Of a stretch of 64,000 nucleotides of DNA, positions 28,485-37,044 are shown piece by piece; position 1 is the stretch's first letter; each line of letters starts with the position of its first letter. The notes under the pieces were generated by a model that was not told where the DNA came from, did no database searches, and saw nothing but the letters and a program-made list of their open reading frames with translations. A program made the translations under genes and the position numbers. Origin of the DNA: Trichomonas vaginalis G3 (lineage: Eukaryota > Parabasalia > Trichomonadida > Trichomonadidae); NCBI RefSeq assembly GCF_026262505.1, contig NC_067203.1:26021411-26085410 (forward strand), written 5' to 3'.

Positions 28485-28766
28485 TTACTCTTTCTTCACT
28501 TCAGCTTCTTTAGCTTTTGCTTCAGCTTCTTCTCTAGCTTTCTTCGCGAGCAAACGTGGGTTCTTCTGTCTTCCAGCAGCTAATGCAGCTAGTTGTTTTT
28601 CACTAAGTTTTCTCTTTGGTCTCTCTGGCTTTGTTCTTGTTTTTGTTCCTTCAGTTCGGATAAAATTTGCTCGCGAATTTTCTTTCTTCAATGCTTCAAC
28701 ATCTATGACCCTTGGGTCTTGTCTGTAGGACTTGTCTGAGTCATTTGACTGCAGATAAAAAAACAA
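28485..28766 (-). CDS. P3 lysine/alanine-rich basic protein
   Basis: Open frame of 93 residues whose C-terminal half is highly basic and helical (KRKLSEKQLAALAAGRQKNP, AKKAREEAEAKAKEAEVKKE), a pattern often seen in DNA-binding core proteins of large DNA viruses. No ATG lies at the front of this frame; the open region begins at a TTG, so the start is uncertain. The early residues (FYLQSNDSDK) resemble the start of the gene at 15182 (MLFYLQSTDPNE). Confidence 0.4.
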   Translation of the reverse strand: MFFYLQSNDSDKSYRQDPRVIDVEALKKENSRANFIRTEGTKTRTKPERPKRKLSEKQLAALAAGRQKNPRLLAKKAREEAEAKAKEAEVKKE

Positions 28767-28789
28767 AATTAAAACTTTAACCGATGTAA

Positions 28790-29230
28790 AATGAGCTTGT
28801 CAAAATCAGAACGAGAGTCTATTATATAAATGACGCCAGAGGAATACAACATCCTTTCTATTACGTAAGTCAGAGTAAAGATGGTAAAATATATGTAAGA
28901 AAAAGAAAGGTTCCATTAGCGAATGCAGAAAGCGACAACATTAAGGTGGCATGGCAAGGGTGAAGTCCACGAAGCCCATATAAAACCTTCTGTTCAAACT
29001 GAGCCACCAAAAGAACCAGAAGAAAAGAAGCCAGATGTACTTTCAATAACGAACCAAGAGCTTATTGGCAAAGTTCGTGAATTTCATTGAAAAACAAACC
29101 GAGTCAAAGAACGCCTGACCCGCCAGTGAAAGAAGTTGAGACAAAAGAGAATGTACAGTTCATTGAAAATGTCAAGAAACAACTTCCACCGACGAATGCA
29201 AGAAGAAGAGTGAGAATAATGAAGTAAATA
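28790..29230 (+). pseudogene. P3 decayed small gene before the capsid gene
   Basis: Coding-like pieces on the plus strand, including QSKDGKIYVRKRKVPLANAE and a later Pro/Lys-rich piece ending in a basic tail, suggest a small basic virion protein. It looks broken with several breaks. It lies directly upstream of the major capsid gene. Confidence 0.35.
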
Positions 29231-29254
29231 GATATTTTTATCTGAAGTAAATAC

Positions 29255-30829
29255 ATGCAGAACGAACAGCTAAACGAATTTACTCCAGCAGAGCATATTC
29301 ATCAGATTCGCTCATATTTCGATATCATAGACAATGCAGTTCAAATTGGTGACACTAATAGAAAATATTCTGACGCAAGATTCCATCACAACCTGGAACT
29401 GCTAAAGATAACACATGGGTAACATTCAATCTCTCACCTCCTGGTGAAAATATGTTGGACCTTTACAATACATTCATTACGTATAAAATGGAAGGTCAAT
29501 TTATTGTAGATAAAGAAATTGGTTCAGGTTCCAATAAACAAACCCACTAGGATTTTGGATTGGTTTCGATGACGCTTTCTATGCAGTTGCTGGATATCAA
29601 ATCCTTGCAAATGGTCGTATCGTATATTCTCAAGACAACGCAAGAGAAGAAGCATATATAACTTCAAACTCACAAACTACCGAACAAATAAAGAAAGTAG
29701 ATGTTTTCTCAAAGACTCGACATGAAGATGTATGGAGTCATTCGGGAACATGCAGAACAGGACAAATTGTTAGTGGTCCAATTACAGCAGGAAAATCATT
29801 TGATTTTAAGCTTCGTTTAAGAATTCCTGTTAGAAAGTTTTTACCATTAGAAGCTATAAGATTTATTCCTGCATTTGCTGGTAACATTCAGCTTAAAGTA
29901 AAGTTCAGTAGCGACGCATTACAATGCACATCTATATCTGTAAATGATATCATTGCTTTCAATCCAACTCTTAAAGTTGCATTTGCTTCAGATTCAAATC
30001 CACCGACAAATAAATTTGTTCCATGGAATGAACCATTCACTATGATAACGAAGGCAGTAGAAGGCTAGTGGAACAGTTACTATTACAACTGTAAACCAGC
30101 AACTATTTCGAACAAAGATGGATTTTAATGAATGTTTCATTCATCCAAAGTCATTCTCTTTAGACCCTAACATTTATACAGAACTTGTAGAACATTATAC
30201 AAACGAGGCTTTATGTTTTTCCTGTTAAAGTTATGGATTGGATTCCTATGGACGGTTCATTCTCAAAGAATACAGATAGTTCAAGTGCAACATTTACAGC
30301 AGCTTATACGCCTATTAATGTTAAAAGTATTTGGGCACTATTTAGAAAGAAAGACAACTATTATGTTAATTTTGAGAACCCTAAGTTTAAATATCTTCAG
30401 CTTTCCATGGGAGCTTATGGAAATATGCCTGCAGAACCTGAAAAATCATATGGACCTGTATTTTATGAAATGGTTGCGAACGCCTGCAATACAAACAATG
30501 ATATGATAGGATTTAATGAAGATGTTATGAGGTCATTGGTGGATGATGGTAGTGTGGAACATAAATGGGATAGCTATGACAACACACATTTCTTATGTGG
30601 TTTTCCAACAGAAGTGGACTTTTGCTTCCAGCAAGGTCAAACATCTACTGCTCCAATAACATACAAATTGTCTGTTAAAGGACCTATTGAACTAGCAACT
30701 GAAAACGTACCAAAGCCACTTATTGGATTTATGAGGGATTGTTGCTTTGCCATTCAGGTGCGTGCTAATGGCATCCCCATAATAAGATTAGATGACTATA
30801 ACTTAGCTACGGACGACAGTGAGGAATAA
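29255..30829 (+). pseudogene. P3 major capsid protein (double jelly-roll type)
   Basis: Starts MQNEQLNEFTPAEHIHQIRS at ATG 29255; the last open segment (30233-30829) ends in LVDDGSVEHKWDSYDNTHFL and later DDYNLATDDSEE. Beta-rich throughout and about 525 codons long, a fair size for a double jelly-roll capsid protein of Polintons. It is flanked by the penton-like gene and a membrane protein gene, the usual morphogenesis cluster. It looks broken, several breaks. Confidence 0.65.
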
Positions 30830-30859
30830 AGGATGAACGTTTATTTTTAAAGCTTATAA

Positions 30860-31318
30860 ATGAGTTCTTCATCAAGCTCTCGTGAACCTTCACCATCTAT
30901 GAAACAAACTTTACCAAACGATTATGGAGCACCTATTGAATATTTCTTACGAGCTGCACAATGGCAAAGAGCAGTCTCACCAAGGTTAGGTGTTCCACCA
31001 GCTCCTGTCAAAAATAGCATTTGGTCAAGTCCTTATATAAAATATGGTCTCCCACTAGGTTTGCTAGCTACAGCAGGAGCAGTAATGATGTTGAAAAGAA
31101 ATAAAGCAAATGTTGTAAATAATACTGAAGTAGTTGAAGTTAAACAAACTCCGACACCATCGCCAAAACCAACGCCTTCACAAACAACACCTTCAATGAC
31201 TCCTGAACCTATGGAATTACAAACTCCTGTTCAAAAGTCAACTCCAAAACCGACTCCAACATTTAAACCAGAACCTACACCACAAATAAATCGTAAAACT
31301 CCTGCGTTTCCTTACTGA
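30860..31318 (+). CDS. P3 single-pass membrane protein with Pro/Thr-rich tail
   Basis: 152 residues, ATG at 30860. Ser-rich start, one hydrophobic segment at about residues 59-78 (IKYGLPLGLLATAGAVMMLK), then a Pro/Thr-rich tail (TPTPSPKPTPSQTTPSMTPE, repeated PKPTP). It resembles small virion membrane proteins by architecture only. It lies right after the capsid gene on the same strand. Confidence 0.5.
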   Translation: MSSSSSSREPSPSMKQTLPNDYGAPIEYFLRAAQWQRAVSPRLGVPPAPVKNSIWSSPYIKYGLPLGLLATAGAVMMLKRNKANVVNNTEVVEVKQTPTPSPKPTPSQTTPSMTPEPMELQTPVQKSTPKPTPTFKPEPTPQINRKTPAFPY

Positions 31319-31367
31319 AAAAAATAACGTTATTTTTATTTAATATTAAAATTTTTATTTGATTGAA

Positions 31368-31604
31368 ATGACGACTAAAGTCACTGAAGCAATGAAACAA
31401 AAGTTTTTGGTAGAATACATTAAATCAGGAATTATTCCAGAAGGTTTTTACATTCATACTATGAAGGATGGTAGAGTTCAGTTTAGAAAGATAAAGCAAC
31501 CATTAGATAAAGAAGGAATTTTGAGAAAGATTAAACTTCATGAGGACAACATTGCTGAACTTAAGAAGAAGTTAGAAGAGTTGGAGAAAGGAAGAGAGTT
31601 ATAA
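31368..31604 (+). CDS. Small conserved coiled-coil protein (P3 copy)
   Basis: 78 residues from ATG 31368 (MTTKVTEAMKQKFLVEYIKS); C-terminal coiled coil (HEDNIAELKKKLEELEKG). A near-identical protein is encoded in P4 at 53581-53823, also beside a GATC palindrome module, so this gene travels with the end region of both elements. The stretch GIIPEGFYIHTMKDGRVQFR forms a small beta unit. Function unknown. The AT block AAATAACGTTATTTTTATTT lies about 40 bp upstream. Confidence 0.55.
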   Translation: MTTKVTEAMKQKFLVEYIKSGIIPEGFYIHTMKDGRVQFRKIKQPLDKEGILRKIKLHEDNIAELKKKLEELEKGREL

Positions 31605-31618
31605 AGCAATGAATTCAA

Positions 31619-31671
31619 CAGGGTGAAAAAACAGGTGAAAAAAGAGGTGAGATCTCACCACTTCACCTAAA
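31619..31671. repeat. GATC palindrome module, copy b
   Basis: Reversed orientation: CAGGGTGAAAAAACAGGTGA, then GAGGTGAGATCTCACC and ACTTCACCTAAA. Core GGTGAGATCTCACC. Confidence 0.7.
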
Positions 31672-31762
31672 CATTATTTTTGTGCTATGTTTTCATACGT
31701 GTGAGGGTGGTGATATCATTTATTTTTTATTTTATTTTTTAAAATTATTTTTATTTTATTTG

Positions 31763-32902
31763 GAAAAAACCAGAATTTTCGAAAAAGTGACACCAACTAT
31801 TAAAGTTATTTTATTACTAGATTTATTTACAAATTATAAGATAATATCATTAACCGAATATATTTTTAATATAAATAAAAAACTTTTTTTATACAAAAAA
31901 TTACAATCAATCGATAAATATTATAAAACATTTATTCCAAAAAGATTAAGTAATAGGTGGGATCCTGCATATAATATAATTTTATGTCATAAAGTTTACA
32001 AATTTTAGATGGACCACAGTGAGAATGTGAGTGGTTAATTTAAAGGTGGTCTGATAAAGATATCGAAGCTTACTCAACACAGCATGAAGCAGTTTCTAAT
32101 ACACAATCTTACTAGTGGTGTTTCGGTCGCCAGCGCTCTCATAGGGGTGCTGATTTCAAAAACCACTACTTCAAATTATTCAACAATACTCAATGCAGCA
32201 TGAAGCAGCTACTACTGCTGTATCTTACTGGTAGTGTTTTGGTCGTTGGCTCTTGCACAGTCTCTCAGATTTTCAAAATTTTTTTTTCAACACTATCTTG
32301 TTTCGCTCTCAGAAAGCTATCCTACAAAGACATCGAAGCTTACTCAACACAGCATGAAGCAGTTTCTAATACACAATCTTACTAGTGGTGTTTCGGTCGC
32401 CAGCGCTCTCATAGGGGTGCACCGAAATTCAATTGTTAATGATATCAATTCACAAATTGGAATCGAAGATCAGTATGAAATTTAAAATATAAATAAATTT
32501 TAATTATATTATTTTTAATTTTTTTAAATAAATATACATATATAAATACATACATATATACATATATAAATATATACATATATAAATATATACATATATA
32601 AATATATACATATATAAATATATACATATATAAATATATACATATATAAATATATACATATATAAATATATACATATATAAATATATACATATATAAATA
32701 TATACATATATAAATATATACATATATAAATATACATACATAAATATACATATATAAATATACATATATAAATATACATACATAAATATACATATATAAA
32801 TATATTTATATATATAAATATATAAATAACAAAATACAATCAAAAAATAGTGTTTGGAAATTTAAGGTTAAGTGTCACTTTTTCGTAAATTCTACCACAC
32901 TC
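31763..32902. mobile_element. MULE family B copy 3 (B3), reverse orientation
   Basis: 1140 bp from GAAAAAACCAGAATTTTCGA to TAAATTCTACCACACTC. It contains about 1.4 copies of the 268-bp repeat and the TA minisatellite (32530-32830) but no transposase piece. It is flanked by an exact 91-bp direct duplication, 31672-31762 and 32903-32993. The left P3 terminal repeat (about 10493-10583) carries this 91-bp sequence once and without the element, which is the unoccupied state. Confidence 0.85.
32530..32830. repeat. TA-rich minisatellite in MULE B3
   Basis: Mostly a 16-bp unit (AAATATATACATATAT) with some 14-bp and TACATACA variants at the outer end. Frames through it are artefacts. Confidence 0.9.
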
Positions 32903-32999
32903 CATTATTTTTGTGCTATGTTTTCATACGTGTGAGGGTGGTGATATCATTTATTTTTTATTTTATTTTTTAAAATTATTTTTATTTTATTTGGATGTA

Positions 33000-33284
33000 A
33001 TGACAGAACAAAAGCAACTCATACAAATCAAAACATATAACAAACATACATTTAAACATTTATTCTTCCTTCCTGAGCATAACATGTTCTTTCAAATACA
33101 TCCGAGACCAGTTGACTTTTCATTGACTGTTTATAAAGATAGAAATAGTTATATCATTAAACCATACGATGACGAAGGTAAGTTATGTAAATTGTACGTT
33201 AAGAAGTTAGAGAAAGTTTATGGCTTCAAGTATGACTACAATAGGGTTAACACTGATGATGAAGATATTGAGGAAAATTTATGA
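33000..33284 (+). CDS. TIR-encoded 94-residue protein, right copy
   Basis: Same protein as at 10201-10485 (start MTEQKQLIQIKTYNKHTFKH). The upstream leader is the second copy of the 91-bp sequence duplicated by MULE B3, so this gene keeps its normal 5' flank. It looks whole. See the left copy for the likeness to the P4 HNH protein end. Confidence 0.65.
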   Translation: MTEQKQLIQIKTYNKHTFKHLFFLPEHNMFFQIHPRPVDFSLTVYKDRNSYIIKPYDDEGKLCKLYVKKLEKVYGFKYDYNRVNTDDEDIEENL

Positions 33285-33472
33285 GAACATTAGTGAAGTT
33301 GTTAGTGAGAACGATAGTGAGGTGAAATTGTTGGCGGCTTTGTAAATATTTAAGGTTAAGTTAGTTTTTGCGTTCATGTTGTAAAATATACGTTAACGGT
33401 TTTGTAAAGTGTCAAATTCACAAGTATTGGGTAAGGTGGAACGCAGTGCCACCATACCCAAGACTTGTATAC

Positions 33473-35280
33473 TAACTGAGAATTACGAAGAAGAATTATA
33501 TAAAGAGGAACCATTCACGAAAGATTCATTTTATTCAGCATTAACTCAAGAAACTATATCAGATAGTGATTATCAAATATATCTCAATGATGCTAAAAAC
33601 TTTAAGAATATATTAGAATATTTTATTCATTATTGCAATAAAGATGTTGAAATTATGATTGACCCAATCGATAAAATTATTGAAGAAACATTTGTTTATA
33701 AAATTGATATGCTTCATAATCTTTCTTTATCATCGAATGCTTCAATGATTCGTTACGCTTTAGCATATAAAGACTTTAATCCTAATGAAAAATATCTTGA
33801 GGAAGAGATAGAATCAAGTTTTGAATTAACGAAAAAATATTGGAAATATAAAATTGAATCATATAAGAAACAAGATGAAAAAGCAGAAAGAGATACTAAA
33901 AATAATGTTTCAATGGATGATTTTCAATACTATCACGATTTAATCCTTTCATCTAAATGCAAAATGTGTGGTAAAGCGTTTACATATGCAAATAAACCAA
34001 CATTGGATAGAATCGATAATGAAAAACCACATACCAAAGAAAATTGTCAGTTAATGTGTTGTTATTGCAATGTCGTAAAATCAAATAAAGATGAAGATGT
34101 TCAACGTTTAAGAATCAATTTAAGAAATTATGCATTAAAAAATAATTTACCAATGACTTTAAATTCAGTTGAAGCTTATCACATTCTCCGTAATGGAATT
34201 ACTGGTGGTCTATCAAATGTTCAACATAGAGTAAATCTTAAAGGAATCACGCACATTAATAAACTTGCATATAATCCAGAAACTAAAACTGTATCAAATG
34301 AGGACACTTCCAACATCATGACTCATTTCGTTGGTGTTGATTTTAATTCATTATATCCTTCATCATTTTTCATCTAATCCTCATGATTTCATTCAATACT
34401 GACCATAAAATGTATATGCCGGGAAGATTGAATGGTGTTATCATTTGTGATACAGCAACAAAGAAAGCAAAAGCACTTGGAATAATTAGAAAGAAAACTT
34501 TATTCGTGGCTGAAGTAAAGGGTCACATTGATGAAAAATACATTAATGATTACATAAACTTTTTACCGATAATAAGAAACTTAGATATTATCACAGATGA
34601 AAAAACAATTGGCAGTTTTATGTATAATTACATGAAATCAAACAATTTACCAGTTGACCAGAAACAAAGAAAATTAACTCAGCTAGCATCAACACACAAC
34701 CAATATCAACCATTTTCTTCTTATTATCTTTGGTATCTAATCGACAGATTTCATTTTATCATCGATGATATTCAATCAATTTTAACATTTACTAAAAACA
34801 CTTGTTTTAATGAATTTGCGAATGAATTTATGAACGAAAGACAAAAGGCTGAATTAGAAGGAAATAAAGGAAAAAGTTTATTTTGCAAAATTTCACTTAA
34901 TGGATCATATGGTTACGATGCAATGAATACACAAAATTACGCAAAGACTAAAATAATGAATGCACAGAAGGCACGCGTTGCATGTATGCCAAATAAGTTT
35001 AAAAACATAAGAGAAATAGGAGAGGATACATATCAAGTGATGCTTAAAGATAGATTTTATAGATGTGATACATGTTTACAAGAGGCATTCTTCACTTTAG
35101 ATAACGCAAAATACTGGTATTTGGTTTTCATTTATGATTTTATGTATAAATGCTTGAATGTTAATCGTCATATATACTACTTTAATTTTCAATAGAATCT
35201 GATTCATCTAATAAAGATAGAGAAATGGATTATTTCGGTTATATGACAGCAAAAGATCTTAATACCAAAAGATTAACGAT
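33473..35280 (+). pseudogene. P2 DNA polymerase B, remainder with HNH-like insert and palm
   Basis: Continuation of the P2 polymerase beyond P3. Exo III YCNKDVEIM (about 33633-33660). Then a HNH-like zinc motif not present in P3: CKMCGKAF, TLDRIDNEKPHTKENCQ and CCYCNVVKSN (33957-34090). Then motif A GVDFNSLYPSSF (about 34333) and motif B KISLNGSYGYD (about 34888-34920). Similarity fades before motif C, near the truncated end of P2. It looks broken beyond the P3 insertion, about two or more breaks. Confidence 0.75.
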
Positions 35281-35419
35281 ATATCATTTCTGATATCCAA
35301 TTTTGATCAAAATTTTGTCAGTTATTTTTTTGAAAAAAATAAGTATAATTTTAAAAAGCAGTCCGTTTATTCAAGATAATCCTGAATAAAATAAAAGGAT
35401 AATAACAAACAAATAGTAA

Positions 35420-36019
35420 TTATATACTTATTGCTTGTTGTAATCGTAGCATTTTAACCCTGAATTTCAGAGGAACAGTAGGGCTCGAAAGCTGCTGCTG
35501 AACTGCAACAGGCTCTGATGCTTCCTCGTGTTCTTCGGAAGAATTCTGAACAGGTTCTTCAACATGGTGAACAGTCTCGCCATCTTTCTTTGGTTTGTAG
35601 CGGATTGTCCATTTGCGTAATTCTGAGAAGTGGTCCTTGAGTAATGGAATCTTGGGGAACAAAATCTTCCAAGATTCCGAATGGGCCATATTAGTGCTGA
35701 ATCCCATTTTCTGTAATGATCCATTGATGGAACTCTTACACTTGCAAACAAGTAATCTGAGTTGTCGAGTATTGATTGCGATGGCCTCGTCCATCCAGCA
35801 AACACCACAGACGAGGTACCTCTTCCAATCATCTTCGTCATTTCGAATGCAATATTTTTTGATGTTTTCGAGCATTTCTTCGAAAGATTCTGCTCTGCCG
35901 TTCCTTGCTCTCTTCATTACTCCGGAACTGAATTCTTGATGAAGCTCGTTATACTTTTCTTTATCTGTTTCGGATAATAATTCCCAGTACTGCGGAGTCT
36001 CTTTCATTACCTTCAACAC
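35420..36019 (-). CDS. Initiator-binding-domain (IBD) protein, host
   Basis: 199 residues, ATG at 36019. Residues about 62-140 contain RYLVCGVCWMDEAIAINTRQ followed by LRLLVCKCKSSINGSLQKMG, the signature of the trichomonad initiator-binding domain known from IBP39, which recognises core promoter Inr elements. The SSINGSLQ segment corresponds to the recognition helix. The C-terminal region is Glu/Pro/Ser-rich (EEPVQNSSEEHEEASEPVAV) and lacks a second folded domain such as IBP39 has; many shorter IBD paralogues exist in trichomonads. Expected role: sequence-specific nuclear DNA-binding protein. It lies about 130 bp from the truncated end of P2. Confidence 0.8.
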   Translation of the reverse strand: MLKVMKETPQYWELLSETDKEKYNELHQEFSSGVMKRARNGRAESFEEMLENIKKYCIRNDEDDWKRYLVCGVCWMDEAIAINTRQLRLLVCKCKSSINGSLQKMGFSTNMAHSESWKILFPKIPLLKDHFSELRKWTIRYKPKKDGETVHHVEEPVQNSSEEHEEASEPVAVQQQLSSPTVPLKFRVKMLRLQQAISI

Positions 36020-36441
36020 TTTTACGGTTAGCTAATTTTTTAATTCAAAATTTGGGGAAACTGCCAAAAATGAACTGACATGACACTCAGCGAGAAATCC
36101 ACTTTTATTTAAAATCTAGACTCTGTAGTAAGTGAAAGGCTAATTCGGAAAAATATAAATGTTTGTTCGCATCATGTCACCCGACCAAAATTTTTCCGTT
36201 AGATTTTTGAGATATTTACATTCCGCTGTCATTTACGATTGTGAAATAAACTTTGTGCAAAATGAAAATAAAAAATGATTGAAGATCCGTCATAAAATCT
36301 TCACTTTTGAATTTATTTTACAAGAAATAGCAAAATTTTGATTCGACCAAATTGCAAATACAATGCTAGAGATATATACAATACAGAAAATTGCCTAAAT
36401 CGACTTCGGGATGCATTTTTCAATCATTCAAAATAATCGGA
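36020..36441. other. Host intergenic spacer
   Basis: AT-rich, no coding or RNA signal I can support. It probably holds the IBD gene promoter; no repeat was seen until the 92-bp duplication at 36442. Confidence 0.4.
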
Positions 36442-36533
36442 GGTCAATCATTTAGTTAATCAAATACTAACATCACATCTAGCATTATTTTCCAATTATC
36501 CAGTGATGTGCCTATGTTTTTATTGAACTTCTG
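36442..36533. repeat. 92-bp target duplication of MULE C2, left copy
   Basis: Begins GGTCAATCATTTAGTTAATC and ends TTTTTATTGAACTTCTG. Exact repeat at 36900-36991. Confidence 0.85.
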
Positions 36534-36899
36534 GAGAGAGGGTCAAAGTTGCTATTTGTCACTTTTCCACAAGAATATAATGGGGAAAAAGTTATCATAT
36601 AGTTGATCTCATTCACTGAGGTGAGAGATGCATGTAGTGTAATGTGATAAACAGTGGGATTTCTGCTCTAAGTCCTAGGTTCGAGACACATTGGCTTCAT
36701 TTTTCTCTTTTTTATTGACGTAAACTATTCAATTTTTGTGTTCTCCATTCAAATTTCAGAATTTTTTTTGCAGATTTCACGCTACATTCGAAGTTACCTT
36801 TTGTAACAACCACCACTGCCTACGAAAGACGAAAGTGTGTCACGATTTCACCCGGAAATCCGACGGTTGTTTAAGAGTATGCACTTTTGTCACCTACTC
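36534..36899. mobile_element. Short MULE-like element, family C copy 2
   Basis: 366 bp, nearly identical to C1 (7981-8346): same ends, same length, few substitutions. It includes the B-box-like GGTTCGAGACA near 36679 and T runs after it. Flanked by an exact 92-bp direct duplication (36442-36533, 36900-36991), whereas C1 has 10 bp. It lies in the spacer upstream of the Rab3GAP gene. Confidence 0.85.
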
Positions 36900-36991
36900 G
36901 GTCAATCATTTAGTTAATCAAATACTAACATCACATCTAGCATTATTTTCCAATTATCCAGTGATGTGCCTATGTTTTTATTGAACTTCTG
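36900..36991. repeat. 92-bp target duplication of MULE C2, right copy
   Basis: Second exact copy of 36442-36533. Directly upstream of the Rab3GAP gene leader. Confidence 0.85.
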
Positions 36992-37044
36992 CAATTCTTG
37001 CCACAATACACTTTACATGACAAAAAAGTCTTATTTTTTTATTT

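Larger units (their letters stand above)
10019..33466. mobile_element. Polinton P3, end-to-end, inserted in P2 PolB
   Basis: 23448-bp element from AAGTCTTGGG to CCCAAGACTT with a 6-bp target duplication GTATAC at 10013-10018 and 33467-33472, the duplication size expected for Polintons. The terminal inverted repeats are about 640 bp (10019 to about 10660; about 31587-33466, the latter enlarged by MULE B3). Parts: TIR gene, small virion-type genes, packaging ATPase, fibre, KilA-N protein, PolB, penton-like and major capsid genes. I do not see an rve integrase or a recognisable adenain-type protease. Both ends survive but it looks broken, with roughly a dozen or more breaks spread over several genes. 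Low divergence between its terminal repeats suggests a fairly recent insertion. Confidence 0.85.
31587..33466. repeat. Right terminal inverted repeat of P3, enlarged by MULE B3
   Basis: Inverted counterpart of 10019-10660. Between about 31672 and 32993 it contains MULE B3 and a second copy of 91 bp of the repeat. The remainder reads outward through the TIR gene (33000-33284) to the tip CCCAAGACTT at 33466. Confidence 0.85.
6756..35290. mobile_element. Outer Polinton P2, truncated, with P3 nested inside
   Basis: P2 consists of 6756-10018 and 33467 to about 35290; the middle is the inserted Polinton P3. The left tip matches P1. P2 contributes the gene upstream of the polymerase and a protein-primed PolB whose exonuclease part lies left of P3 and whose palm part lies right of it. 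The right end is missing: coding similarity fades near 35280 inside the polymerase region and no matching terminal repeat follows before the host IBD gene. It is broken and older than P3, with a few breaks besides the two insertions (MULE C1 and P3). Confidence 0.75.

Noticed and set aside
36442-36991. LTR retroelement explanation for the long direct repeats
   Set aside because: The repeats lie outside the inverted ends, differ from copy to copy, and no gag-pol genes are present.
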